Below are positions 11,297 through 20,911 of a DNA stretch of 64,000 nucleotides, piece after piece. Position numbers and translations under genes: made by a program. The stretch is from Gracilaria domingensis. Taxonomy: Eukaryota; Rhodophyta; Florideophyceae; Gracilariales; Gracilariaceae. Position 1 is the stretch's first letter; each line of letters begins with the position of its first letter. Below the pieces are notes generated by a model. The model searched no databases, was not told the DNA's origin, and worked only from the letters and a program-made list of their open reading frames with translations. The stretch lies in the NCBI GenBank assembly GCA_022539475.1, contig VCMS01000006.1:388504-452503 (forward strand). The letters are read 5' to 3'.

Positions 11297-12490
11297 TTAC
11301 AATTCTTTCAGCGAGAAGCATCGCACGCCCAATGCTTCACACATTTGTCGTATAACACAGCGCGCCCTCCACGTGTTATAAGCCGCTACCATCGCAACTG
11401 CTCCCCACACAGCGCCGTCCACCACACTGCGCTGTAGCATTCCCCACTCACCGCCTACCACAGCCGCACAGCCTATCGCACTCGGCACCAACAGCACAGG
11501 CAACCACGGATACGCACTACCCGCAAGTCGCGCGAGCATCATGCGTGTGATGACGTCGTACATCGCACCGCCGCTTGTCCACATCAGCGCCACCCCGTAA
11601 TGCGCAAAATTTCGCGGCGCCACCACGGAGACGGGCAGGTACATCATGCTGTAGAGCGCGAGAGGTAATGAATATCGAATTGTTTGTAGCACTGATACAA
11701 GTACATTCTGTCCTGTTTGTCTCGCGTGTTGCGCAATGCCGATCATATTTCCAGCCACGGCGTGCACAGTGGCAAAGTGTGAGACGGTAGCGATAACATC
11801 GTGAACGCGAAGTGGAGCGAGGATGCGCGCAATACGCCAGCCCATAGCCCACTGCGGCAGCCAGTGTTGCACATCTGTTCGCCACATGGAGGGGCCCATG
11901 AAGGCGGTGAAGGCGTAGATGCCACAAAGCAGCATGATTCCCTCGTTCGGACCGTTGAACTGGCGAAGAATCATGGAGCCCGTCATGTACTCCTCAAGCG
12001 TAGCCATGAAGAGCATAGTATGACCAAGTGTGAGCACCATGATCATGGAGGCGGTATTGCATCCCATCTGAAGGGTGGCCAATAAGCTCATGCCAGACAG
12101 GGTGACGTTAAGAGCGTCGCAGCCATGATCAAACAGCTGCCCAAGCGCGGAAGAGCTGTTTGTACGTCGCGCCTGTTTACCGTCGAGATTGTCCAGCACC
12201 ATGTAGCTAAACAGCGCCCAGCACGCAAACGCATAGACGGCACGCGGCGCGTCTTGCGTGAGATCGACACTATAGTACACGAGCTGCAAATGAGAGATGA
12301 TGATGAGAATAAAGCCACTGAGGGTGATGGTATTGGGCGCCACCCACGCGGGGAAGGCGTACACGAGGCGGTTATACATGCGGTTCATCACGTACTGGCG
12401 CATGATTGAACGATCCTCGCCGCTGTACTTGTAGCGACGAAGCGTGTCGATGTTGGCCGCGTCGAGCTGCGGCACGTACCACCAATCCAT
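11297..12490 (-). CDS. EPT1: CDP-alcohol phosphatidyltransferase (choline/ethanolamine phosphotransferase)
   Basis: This enzyme performs the last Kennedy-pathway step, moving phosphocholine or phosphoethanolamine from its CDP form to diacylglycerol in the ER membrane. The diagnostic motif DGx2ARx8Gx3Dx3D is complete: D103, G104, A107, R108, G117, D121 and D125. The 397-residue single-exon protein has an N-terminal amphipathic region (MDWWYVPQLD...) and about eight hydrophobic segments, close to the family length of ~390-410. Choline versus ethanolamine preference cannot be read from the sequence. The start at 12490 matches the usual N-terminus of eukaryotic homologues. Confidence 0.88.
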   Translation of the reverse strand: MDWWYVPQLDAANIDTLRRYKYSGEDRSIMRQYVMNRMYNRLVYAFPAWVAPNTITLSGFILIIISHLQLVYYSVDLTQDAPRAVYAFACWALFSYMVLDNLDGKQARRTNSSSALGQLFDHGCDALNVTLSGMSLLATLQMGCNTASMIMVLTLGHTMLFMATLEEYMTGSMILRQFNGPNEGIMLLCGIYAFTAFMGPSMWRTDVQHWLPQWAMGWRIARILAPLRVHDVIATVSHFATVHAVAGNMIGIAQHARQTGQNVLVSVLQTIRYSLPLALYSMMYLPVSVVAPRNFAHYGVALMWTSGGAMYDVITRMMLARLAGSAYPWLPVLLVPSAIGCAAVVGGEWGMLQRSVVDGAVWGAVAMVAAYNTWRARCVIRQMCEALGVRCFSLKEL

Positions 12491-12824
12491 GTGTGCGACT
12501 TGGGGGGCGCGGCGAAGAACAGAACGAAGGAGAGCGCGGGGCGGGGGGAAATTTTAGTGGGGGGTAGGCGATTACCCCAGGGCACGATCGTAGCTAGATC
12601 GGCGCTTTCCGTCCCTTACCATATCTACAGTAGATGCATCGCGCAGCATCATGCCGATCGCATTGTTGTGTGGCTGAGCACGTGCCAAGCAGAAGCTTTT
12701 CGGCCACTTTTCGGATTTGTTTTCATTGCTTTTCGGGCTGGCTGCACAGTAGCCACCCGCAAAGCGCCTCCTGGATGCCGCCGCGCGCGTTGTTGCAAAG
12801 CACAATACAAGGGTACCAAGGGTA
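12491..12824. other. intergenic, upstream of the phosphotransferase gene
   Basis: This 334-bp stretch lies between the phosphotransferase start and the TA target of the transposon. It presumably holds the promoter. I see no other feature. Confidence 0.35.
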
Positions 12825-14826
12825 CAGAGGAGTATACGCGTTATAGTGCACCCCTGGGACAGTGCACATCCCTTGCAGTGCACTGAAATTGGCATGGCAC
12901 GAAAGCACACACGTGTCAATTTGTACACCTGTTATATCCATTGCGGCATGAAGCTGTTAAAGCTCTTGAGCAAACCAAGCGTCAAGAATCGAAACAGCTC
13001 TTTCCACAACATGTCTCCCATCCAAAAGAAACGAACCCAACTCAAGCAGTCTACAAAGCTGCAGATAACCAATGAACTCAGTACTGGGACGACAGTAGAC
13101 GGCATTGTTCGCAAGTACAATGTTTCCCGCCGTACGGTTTACAACATCAAAAAGCGCGCGCACAGCATTCAATCACTCGACGAACAGAGTCGCACACTCA
13201 ATTGCTTTCGACAACGACCTGCAAAGTACCCAGAAATTGAGCAAAGGCTTCTGCACTTTCTTTCCGCCGCCCGAGCAATGAAAATGCCCGTAACAGCAAG
13301 CGTTATACAAGTAAAAGCGCGACAGATCCATCACCACCTTATGCAGAGCAACAACGAGACGCTTTGCGCTGCGATCCAAGATTTCAAAGCATCAAATGGT
13401 TGGGTTCAGAAATTTGTCATTAGGCACAACCTTAAGTCTGTTTCTCTTCATGGTCAGGCTGGCAGCGTCGATGTGCTGAAAGTGGCGGGAGATATCTCAA
13501 CATTACGTCAACAATTGAGTGCGTTTGACCCTAACAACATCTTTAACGTCGATGAAACAGGACTTTTTTACAGGTTGTTACCTAGACGGACATACATTTT
13601 GCAGAATGAGAACAGGAAAACGGTGCGAGGCACCAAAAATATGAAGGCAAAGGACCGTATCACCGGTTTCATTTGTACCAATGCCACGGGAACGTTAAAG
13701 CTCCCGGTGGCAGTCATCGGATCCTCAAAAGAGCCGCGATGTTTTCGAAAACAAACCCCTCCCCTCCCATACTTCTCACAGAAGAATGCGTGGTCAGACG
13801 AACCGACATTTAGGAAGTGGTTCTACACCGTCTTTTTGCCCATTGTCAGGAAGCATACAAACTCAGATGTCGCTCTCATCATGGATAATTGCTCTGCTCA
13901 CGGAGATTTGAAGGATAACAGGGATCAGGTAACTATATTTAACCTGCCTCCGAACTGCACTGCGCTCTTTCAACCTATGGATTGCGGTGTTATCGCCGCA
14001 CTTAAAGTGCGGTATCGTCATCTTCTTTTGAACGAAATCATATGGTCTTTCGAAGATCGTGATCAGCGTAGAAAACTTGCAAAAAGTATGACGGCCGGGA
14101 CTAAAGGTTTGGCTGAGGGTCATGAACCTCATTTATTAGATGCAATGGAACTAGTAGTGAAGGCTTGGGAGGCTGTCAGCGAAAGGACGGTTATTCGATG
14201 CTGGATAAAATCAGAGTTACTACCAAAAACGGTTCGCTCTGATATGGAGGCTGTCTATGGCAAACAGAATTTGTTGCAGTCTAGGGAGCAAGAATGTTTA
14301 GAGGAAGATTTATGTACTGCGTTCAAGACATTGCGGATTTGTGCAAGCAAGGAGGGTCAAACAGATACTTTGTTAAATAATGTTTGCAACGAGGACGTCA
14401 TTCGTTGGGTTAATATCGAGGATAACCCGGATGTGCAAGGAGCAATGTTAGAAGATGTTTGTGAAGACTTAGTTAATGAAGCTTTATTGGAAAACAGTAA
14501 TGATAATGAGGAAGAGAAAGAGAGACTAACACACTCTACGATTGATGCTGTTGCAGTGGTTAAACCAGTCCCTAGTTCAGGTGTGATCTCGAAAATGTTT
14601 GCCTCGCTCGAGAGGTTGGCCACGGACTGCGAGCTGGATAGATTTGGGCATTTGCTTCGCGTAGCGAAGAGGGAGGTGCTGAACATTTCGACGCGGAGGG
14701 CAATGGAGCGACAAAGACAGACGAAGTTGTCCGAGTTCTGGCAGTAAACACTCTAGAGTGCACTCTCTCTGTAGTGCACTCGTAGGGGCTTTGACACGGG
14801 GGTGCACTATAGCGTGGGGTCGACTG
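12825..14826 (+). mobile_element. complete Tigger/pogo-like DNA transposon with TIRs and TA duplication
   Basis: This 2,002-bp element is flanked by TA (12823-12824 and 14827-14828), the target of Tc1/mariner/pogo elements. Both ends start CAG, and the inverted repeats are imperfect over ~28 bp, best in TATAGTGCACCCC. The hexamer GTGCAC occurs three times inside each end: 12846, 12862 and 12878 on the left (exactly 16 bp apart), and 14758, 14774 and 14802 on the right. These look like transposase-binding sites. The internal transposase gene is open. With both ends, duplication and reading frame intact, the copy may be young. Confidence 0.88.
12894..14747 (+). CDS. Tigger/pogo-like transposase (CENPB-type HTH + DDD catalytic core)
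   Basis: This cut-and-paste transposase lies inside the element. An N-terminal HTH_psq/CENPB helix-turn-helix contains TTVDGIVRKYNVSRRTVYNI. A second, Tc5-type DNA-binding domain contains GWVQKFVIRHNLKS. The catalytic core shows FNVDETGLFYRLLP, LIMDNCSAHG and FQPMDCGVI. There are 31 residues between the second and third Asp (DD31D), as in pogo/Tigger enzymes. The C-terminal tail is acidic and degenerate. The first ATG inside the element is 12894 (617 residues). An ATG at 13011 (MSPIQKKRTQ) gives a more typical lead into the first HTH. No stop or frameshift is seen. Confidence 0.88.
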   Translation: MARKHTRVNLYTCYIHCGMKLLKLLSKPSVKNRNSSFHNMSPIQKKRTQLKQSTKLQITNELSTGTTVDGIVRKYNVSRRTVYNIKKRAHSIQSLDEQSRTLNCFRQRPAKYPEIEQRLLHFLSAARAMKMPVTASVIQVKARQIHHHLMQSNNETLCAAIQDFKASNGWVQKFVIRHNLKSVSLHGQAGSVDVLKVAGDISTLRQQLSAFDPNNIFNVDETGLFYRLLPRRTYILQNENRKTVRGTKNMKAKDRITGFICTNATGTLKLPVAVIGSSKEPRCFRKQTPPLPYFSQKNAWSDEPTFRKWFYTVFLPIVRKHTNSDVALIMDNCSAHGDLKDNRDQVTIFNLPPNCTALFQPMDCGVIAALKVRYRHLLLNEIIWSFEDRDQRRKLAKSMTAGTKGLAEGHEPHLLDAMELVVKAWEAVSERTVIRCWIKSELLPKTVRSDMEAVYGKQNLLQSREQECLEEDLCTAFKTLRICASKEGQTDTLLNNVCNEDVIRWVNIEDNPDVQGAMLEDVCEDLVNEALLENSNDNEEEKERLTHSTIDAVAVVKPVPSSGVISKMFASLERLATDCELDRFGHLLRVAKREVLNISTRRAMERQRQTKLSEFWQ

Positions 14827-15426
14827 TACCGTGTTCTGTATTCGTATTCAATCATCATGCGTTCCCGCAAGCACGCCATGATGGATGAACGCTGACTTTC
14901 TTCCACGCCACGGACAACAGCCGCCCTCGACAGCTGCTGTCGCGCCCCCCCCCTCTTCAGCGCTCATTCTTTTCTGCCACCTCGTCTTCTCTCGCGCTCG
15001 GTCTAGTCCACGGCACCGAGGCCGCCAACAAGTTCTGTCTACGCTGTCTACGCTGGCTACAAGCAAATTATGAGTTGGCTACGTTCGTGTCTGCCTGTCA
15101 TGGTTTCGCGCGTCATGCACGAGCGCTGTCAGGTGGAAGTCACTTCTTGGCAAGCCACATCCATTGCGAGTCTTTTTCAATTCGAACCGGTGCACGACAA
15201 CATACTCGCCGTGTCCGTTTGTTGTTCACAACCTCCACCTAATTGAAAGCGCGCTCATTTTGCACCATTTGGTACCGATACTTTTCACCTACACCCGCAT
15301 GCAACAAAAACAGCCCCTGCGCTCTAAACTTGGCTTCACTCCCCTCTCCCCGTCTCGCAATGCATGCATTGAATGCTTTCGTATATGATCTAGACTGCAT
15401 CGTTTTGTGGCCAAATTTGCAGCAAC
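14827..15426. other. intergenic / promoter of the secreted methyltransferase-like gene
   Basis: This 600-bp stretch follows the transposon. Short open frames on both strands carry no recognisable domain. It presumably includes the 5' region of the gene starting at 15427. I see nothing else. Confidence 0.35.
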
Positions 15427-16634
15427 ATGAGAGTCGCTCCGTTCCGCCTCGTCTCACTCTCGCTGATTTGTTTTGTGTTCATGGTTTGTTGCGTGCCTAC
15501 CATTGGTGCACCAGTGCGTACCGCACGAAGAGACCCACGTACGCTGCCAGCTCCGTCTCGTGTAGCGCCCACGCGGCATGACGGCGGTGAACACCCATTG
15601 TCGGACACGGTCGTCCCCCTTGACCACGTCGCCTCGCTGGAGAACAAGCCGCACTTCGGGCGCGCGTTGCATGCAGTGACCGGGAAGCGTAGGTCTCGCC
15701 ATCATCGCGGCAAGAAGACCACCATTGCGCTAAAGAAGATGATCCTGCGAAAGGCAGAAGAAGAAGACGCCGATGCAGATGGCGATGATGACGAGGATGA
15801 AGATGATGATTCAGAAGAAGATGACGACGACTCAGAATCGGAAGAAGAATCATCGGGAGAGCACAAATCAGAGGAGAGCATCTCGAAGACAATTCGAGCC
15901 TCTGCAGACGTCGGGCAGACCGCAAACGGGAACGGAGGCCATTCTGCTTCGGCAGGCACGCTTGACGGTGACGGGCTGGTAGATGATGTGAACGTGACTC
16001 ATATAAGATATATGATCTTCAAAATCATAAAGGCCAACAAGATTCGATCGGTTGTCGATATGCCTTGTGGCAATTCTCTCCAATGGTTCCCGCATCTGTT
16101 GGAACGAATTGATTTCGAGTTGGGCGATTTCAAGTACTATTGCGTGGACACGGAAAGCGAGAGGTTGGATGAATTGAAACAACACTTTGGCGAAGCCGGG
16201 AATCCGGAGTTTTTGTCAATGAAGGCTGACGGGGCGCATGGATTGCCCAAGGTTGATTTGGTATTCAGTTGGGGTGGGCCGCAGCAGTGGGGCGTTCGAA
16301 ATACGTGGGCGTTCTTCACAGCTTTGAGGAGTGTAAGACCGAAGTTCCTGATGATCACGAATAACCCGACGGTGACGAACACAAATGACCGTGACGGGAC
16401 TCTGAATCTCCGCAAACAACCTTTTCATGTAAGTTATATTTACATTTTACGTTTTTCTTTTGTTTTGAGATGGTTGCGTGTATGATTGTGTAAGGCAGTG
16501 TTGAACTAACGTTTTGTTTTTTTTTGCGTGCGTAGTTTGGCAAAGCCATGAGGGTGATTTCTGATGTGACGGTTGGGGATGTTCCTAAGCAATTGCTGTT
16601 CTACAAGATGGATGGAATTCGCAAAGGCTTTTGA
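15427..16634 (+). CDS. secretory-pathway protein with acidic tract and methyltransferase-like domain, two exons
   Basis: Exon 1 is 15427-16428. The intron is 16429-16535 (107 nt; GTAAGT donor, ACTAAC branch point, GCGTAG acceptor). Exon 2 is 16536-16634, giving about 366 residues. The first ~27 residues are a clear signal peptide or anchor (LVSLSLICFVFMVCCVPTIG). A basic stretch and a ~40-residue run of Asp/Glu/Ser follow. The C-terminal ~190 residues look like a Rossmann methyltransferase: VVDMPCGNSLQWF resembles an SAM-binding motif I, YYCVDTE motif II and LVFSWGGPQQW motif IV, with a TNNP motif near the end. I infer a Golgi or extracellular SAM-dependent enzyme; the substrate is unknown. 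Confidence 0.7.
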
Positions 16635-17338
16635 GTTGTTTTAACGGTAAGACGGGATCGATTGGAGCAGCGGTTGACACATGGTGCACGGCGGGGAAAC
16701 GGTGCGCGCAGCAAGTCTACGAGGCGGCAGCAACACGGGTTGCAAAGGATGCGCCCACGTATGTCTATGTTGTACCCGAGAAGCAAACGCATTTAGGACA
16801 GCCAATTAGAGCGTCGGCGATGGTAAAGAGAAAGATTGACAAGTGGTCGGGGGGTCGAGCCGGGCGGCGCGGTTTAGGGAAGAAGCAACGCGCCGGGCGG
16901 CGCGGCGGCGAGTGAGCAAGTCGGGCGCAAATGGCACGGCGGGTTGCTGCCGCGGCGGCATCTCGACGTGTGCGCATCATGGCGACAAGTGGTACAGCAC
17001 GCGCTGACGACGGCGCGTGACGGCGGCGTGACGCGCGCTGTTCCACGAAAAAGCACATTCCACTCGCGTGAGTTTACCTTCAATTTCTTTTCCCTGCGGG
17101 TGCCATGCGCGTGACGGAGCGCGCCTTGTTTGCTCTGCTCGCGCAGCGTGTCATTGCGCTTACACCGGAGCGCGTGCTTGACAGTGGTGCGCCCGCGCGC
17201 GCGTGCCGCGCCGCACTGCCAGCTCCGCTCAAGCTTCGCCACGCATTTCCCGCCACATCAGCGACCGCCCCCCACCGCCCCTCGCCCCCCCCCCCCCCCC
17301 CCGCGCCGCATGCCTCGCGCCCGCTCCCCAGCCCTTCC
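16635..17338. other. intergenic, CpG-rich
   Basis: This 704-bp stretch between two 3' ends is very GC-rich, with many GCGC steps. It includes a C18 run at 17285-17302. Open frames on both strands are compositional and have no domain. I see no gene. Confidence 0.4.
17285..17302. repeat. C18 homopolymer
   Basis: An uninterrupted run of 18 C just beyond the 3' end of the DHHC-family gene. It has the same length as the two G18 runs near 3.9-4.0 kb. Confidence 0.9.
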
Positions 17339-18172
17339 TCAATTCATCTTCATCGCCGCGCGCTGCCCCCGCCCCGCCTCCAGCTCTCGCTCAATGTCCA
17401 CCGCAGGCCACAGCATGCGCGCCCCCTTTCCGCAAGCCTCCTCCAGGTTACGCACCCCCCCGCGGTCATACACTCCGCGCGGCATCTTCCACGCCGGGCA
17501 CGCGTCGCCCAGACTCAGCGTTTTGCTCGCCTCCGCCACCGTCCACCCGAACCACGTCAGAAACAGGTGGTAGCCCCCAAACAGGCTGAATATAACCCAT
17601 AAACAGAACATCACATAATTTGCCTGCATCTTTGCAATCATTGACAGTGACAATCTTTCCTCGCCGTGAATTACTTTCAGGGCCATTTCATGAGACGCCG
17701 GCCATAGAAGACAGGCTTGCAGTAGTGACGATATGCCGCCCACCAATATCAGCTGAATAAATGGTTTGTAGTTGTGAGCGCCAACACAGATGGATAACAC
17801 ACCGCAGTGATGAGACAATCTCGGAATGCACCGCTTGCATCGAGAGCAGTGTCGTGTGCGTCCAAACTTCCATCGCTCGCAGCGCCCACACCGCGTAACT
17901 TGTCCCTTGTCCGTCATACGCTCCACTAAAATGTCATACGTTCTCAACTGTTCAGGGCAGTACACCAAATATCTTAGATACAGTGAGTACAAAAACAAAC
18001 CAAATCCTATTGGATGCAGCCTTTGATGCCAGGGAAGAATTCGAAACAAAGCGTGTGCATAGTGCAGACAAATAAACAGCAGCAAACCAAACTGTGAAAT
18101 CTTTCTTCGTCTGCCATATTGCGAGTGTCCTGTCGTGCTCTCACACGATGAACCTCGTTCTTCATCTCCCAT
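17339..18172 (-). CDS. DHHC-family protein S-acyltransferase with SHHC instead of DHHC
   Basis: zDHHC enzymes attach palmitate to protein cysteines at endomembranes. The 277-residue protein has two N-terminal hydrophobic segments (about 27-45 and 54-72) and a cysteine-rich domain at 94-137. The zinc-binding Cys/His pattern is present: CGRCERWKFGRTRHCSRCKRC, HHC, then CVGAHNYKPF. Two more membrane segments lie after it. The catalytic motif reads S120-H121-H122-C123, so the Asp is replaced by Ser. The usual PWI/N after the motif is also changed (GVLSI). The acyl-accepting Cys remains, so reduced or altered activity is possible. It is head-to-head with the DHFR gene. Confidence 0.82.
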   Translation of the reverse strand: MGDEERGSSCESTTGHSQYGRRRKISQFGLLLFICLHYAHALFRILPWHQRLHPIGFGLFLYSLYLRYLVYCPEQLRTYDILVERMTDKGQVTRCGRCERWKFGRTRHCSRCKRCIPRLSHHCGVLSICVGAHNYKPFIQLILVGGISSLLQACLLWPASHEMALKVIHGEERLSLSMIAKMQANYVMFCLWVIFSLFGGYHLFLTWFGWTVAEASKTLSLGDACPAWKMPRGVYDRGGVRNLEEACGKGARMLWPAVDIERELEAGRGQRAAMKMN

Positions 18173-19028
18173 TCGTTGAAAACGTATCAGCGGCGCTCGC
18201 GTTTCCTCACGGTGTTCTCGACATTCCCCTTTCCAAACACGTTGTTCAGAAACCCTCTCAGCACGCCTTGCCGCTCAACAAACACTGCAAGAAACCGCAC
18301 CGCTTGAGACAACTTTGACGAAAGAAGTCGGATTCACTTTTGTCCTCATACACACTCGTCTGATAGGGGTTATATGCTACGAACACCCACAGCAAAACTC
18401 TCCACGTACCAGACTAGTAACGCTCTTACTAGTCCAGTCTCACCAGCGCCTCCAACAGCTTTTTCAAAAAGAACGGCCGCAAGGCCAAGGCCATCTCGAT
18501 CGTGCCACCACCAGTGGTGGCGGCACCGATGAGGGCCCGGGGGCTATTTCCAGAACCGAATTTCTCACCACAGCATTTTGTTGGCCAAAAGCTTCAAAAA
18601 AGGCCTCCATTTGGCCCAAAATGCGCTTCATTCATTCTGTACCCTCCTTCGGTTACACGTATATACACGTACGCACCGAATCGCTCGACCGATTTGGCTT
18701 GGAGCCTCGTGTCCAACCTCCCAAACCGCTGATGCGCTCAAGGATTCCCGTACAATGCGACATGAAGTTTGAGTGCGCGCTGTCACATTGGATTACTTGG
18801 TATCTACCTCTGTCCATGCCGACAAGGCAGTGGCCCTGCCAGCAACAAAGTTTCTCAATACAGTATCCCAAACATTCCGAGGGACTCAGGAATTGCATGC
18901 GTGACCCCGCAAACACCACAACTCTCTCAAAGGAGCTCGAAAAAACGATCGTGCTATTCCCGCCACAATTGAGTGCTGTTCCCAACACGATTTCTTTCAT
19001 ATCTCCGCCGAAACAAGACCCCAAGAAA
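18173..19028. other. divergent region DHHC-family / DHFR, unusually open
   Basis: This 856-bp region holds both promoters. The DHFR reading frame stays open upstream from 18315 (about 714 nt without a stop), and part of the opposite strand is open too. The predicted upstream peptide has no recognisable domain. I treat it as non-coding or 5' UTR, but an N-terminal extension cannot be excluded. Confidence 0.35.
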
Positions 19029-19625
19029 ATGTCAATCATATCCCTTGTTGTCGCTTATTGCCGAGTCAACAGGGTAATCGGAAACGGCAGTTCTCTCCCC
19101 TGGCCGCGCCTTTCGATGGACATGAAGCGCTTTGCCAAACTTACAACCAATCACGCAATCATCATGGGTCGAAAAACGTTCCAGTCCAACGAGATAAATG
19201 GACTTCCGCTACCACACAGACGTAACATAGTTTTGTCCAGAAACACCAGCTGGGTTCCTCCCCCCGGAGTGCTGCACGCATATGATTGGGAAGAAGCGAT
19301 CTTACTTGCTGATTCAGGCTTTGGCGCCGGCGGTTATAGTGATGGATCTCACACAGTTGCCGTTTCTACCGCCCCACGTCATGTATTTGTCGTAGGAGGT
19401 GAATCTGTGTACAAACTCGCGCTTCGCCACGGTTGCCAGTGGGTGTTTGCAACTGAAATTGAGGACGAGATGGAAGGGGATCGATTCTTCCCAGAATTAC
19501 CGCGAGAACAGTGGTATGCAGTGCAGCCCGAAGACTGCCCCAAGCACTGGGCTTCTTCTATTCCTGTCCTGGAAAACGGAATTTCTTATTCTTTTGCTAC
19601 GTACAGAAGACGGGAACCGACATGA
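19029..19625 (+). CDS. DHFR: dihydrofolate reductase, stand-alone
   Basis: DHFR reduces dihydrofolate to tetrahydrofolate with NADPH, supplying thymidylate, purine and methionine synthesis. From ATG 19029 the 198-residue protein starts MSIISLVVAY and shows NRVIGNGSSLPW (folate/NADPH loop, W25), the active-site acid in LSMDMKRF (D31), GRKTF for NADPH binding and VGGESVYKLAL. The end ...GISYSFATYRR is typical. Plants and many protists carry a DHFR-TS fusion. Here the frame stops after DHFR and is followed 14 bp later by the convergent purM, so no thymidylate synthase is attached. I chose 19029 because it gives the canonical N-terminus. Confidence 0.92.
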   Translation: MSIISLVVAYCRVNRVIGNGSSLPWPRLSMDMKRFAKLTTNHAIIMGRKTFQSNEINGLPLPHRRNIVLSRNTSWVPPPGVLHAYDWEEAILLADSGFGAGGYSDGSHTVAVSTAPRHVFVVGGESVYKLALRHGCQWVFATEIEDEMEGDRFFPELPREQWYAVQPEDCPKHWASSIPVLENGISYSFATYRRREPT

Positions 19626-19639
19626 TTTCCATGTATCGT

Positions 19640-20911
19640 CTAATACTTTTCGAAAACAACACCATTCGTAGCGTGAAGCACCCTTCGCTCAGAATCTACG
19701 TAGCCAACCGGCTTCGAGCCTTCCAGCCTGTGTTGAAGCCAGCTTGAAACCGCAGCGCACGATTCTTGTGATACGATCACAGCCATTCCCATGCCCATGT
19801 TGAATGTCCGCCACATCTCAAATTCTGAAATCCCACCAGTTTCCTGTAGCCATTTGAACTCTGGTAAGATTGGTAACGCATCGTCGATGACGAATCCAAT
19901 GTCAGTTCCCAAACGAAGTAGATTGGATAGACCACCGCCCGTAATGTGAGCAATACCATGAACGTCATCGTATGCACAAGGCCCATTGCCTTTCCGACAA
20001 GCCTCTAGTAGGTCCGATACCGGATCAACGTAAATTTTGGTTGGATTCAAGAGTATCTCCCCGAGCGTCACATCTCCGTCGCAATGACGCCATATCCCGT
20101 CAGCACGTTTTCCACTTTCAAATGGAGCGGCATCTGAGATTGCGGCGCCGCTCTTGGTCAAGATCTTTCTTACTAACGAATACCCGTTAGAGTGGATACC
20201 TGAAGACGGGAGCCCAATGATCGCATCGCCGCTTCTTACTCTTCCTTCCAGTTGTTTTCCTTTCGGCAACCAACCGAGTGCAGTCCCACTAACGTCTACT
20301 TCACGAACCATGTCCGGCAAACTGGCTGTCTCTCCCCCACAGAGACTCACACGTGCTCGACGGCAAGCCTCCCCTAAACCGCGACCTAGGGCAGCCCATG
20401 TTTCTTTGTTTGGCTTTGGTGCGGCAATGTAGTCTACAAATGCCAATGGTTCGGCACCAATACAGAGCAAATCATTGACATTCATCGCCATGCAGTCTAT
20501 GGCGACTGTGTCATACACTGCCATCTCAGCTGCAAGCATAAGTTTGCTTCCTACTCCATCGGTACAGAGCGCAAGTAGATTGTCACCAAATTCAATGAGA
20601 CCAGAAAACCCCCCAGAGTGAGCAACTGGGGCCCCAGCAGTACCCGGCTTGCGATGGGCGATTGGACCAAGGGCTGAGATCAAAGATTTTATGCTGTCTG
20701 ATTCGGTTTCAATATCAACGCCCGACGATGCGTAAGTTAAGGACTCATTACTTGACATCCTAAAGCGTGATGTGTGTCTTCTTCTGCTCGAGTTGCTTCT
20801 AAAAGGACATATATGCATCCGGTGAGAAGTCCGTGGAGCAAACAGCGGCAGAGAAATGAAGGCTTGAGCTTCCATTATAGACGTTTCATCAAGAACAGAG
20901 TCCTGAGCCAC
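19640..20911 (-). CDS. purM: phosphoribosylformylglycinamidine cyclo-ligase (AIR synthetase), probably organelle-targeted
   Basis: This is the fifth step of de novo purine synthesis: ATP-dependent ring closure of FGAM to AIR. The family core begins LTYASSGVDIE around residue 60 and includes CTDGVGSKLMLA, NDLLCIGAEPLAFVDY, SLCGGETASLPDM, GLPSSGIHSNGYSLVR and HITGGGLSNLLRL. The first ~55 residues (many Ser, Arg, His and Met) look like a plastid or mitochondrial transit peptide, as in plant PUR5. It is single-domain, unlike the animal GARS-AIRS-GART fusion. It shares a 14-bp 3' gap with DHFR, another folate/purine gene, which is probably coincidental. Confidence 0.92.
   Translation of the reverse strand: MAQDSVLDETSIMEAQAFISLPLFAPRTSHRMHICPFRSNSSRRRHTSRFRMSSNESLTYASSGVDIETESDSIKSLISALGPIAHRKPGTAGAPVAHSGGFSGLIEFGDNLLALCTDGVGSKLMLAAEMAVYDTVAIDCMAMNVNDLLCIGAEPLAFVDYIAAPKPNKETWAALGRGLGEACRRARVSLCGGETASLPDMVREVDVSGTALGWLPKGKQLEGRVRSGDAIIGLPSSGIHSNGYSLVRKILTKSGAAISDAAPFESGKRADGIWRHCDGDVTLGEILLNPTKIYVDPVSDLLEACRKGNGPCAYDDVHGIAHITGGGLSNLLRLGTDIGFVIDDALPILPEFKWLQETGGISEFEMWRTFNMGMGMAVIVSQESCAAVSSWLQHRLEGSKPVGYVDSERRVLHATNGVVFEKY

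Noticed and set aside
17105-17602. Three overlapping plus-strand Pro/Arg-rich frames
   Set aside because: Shadow of the DHHC-gene 3' end and the C18 region.
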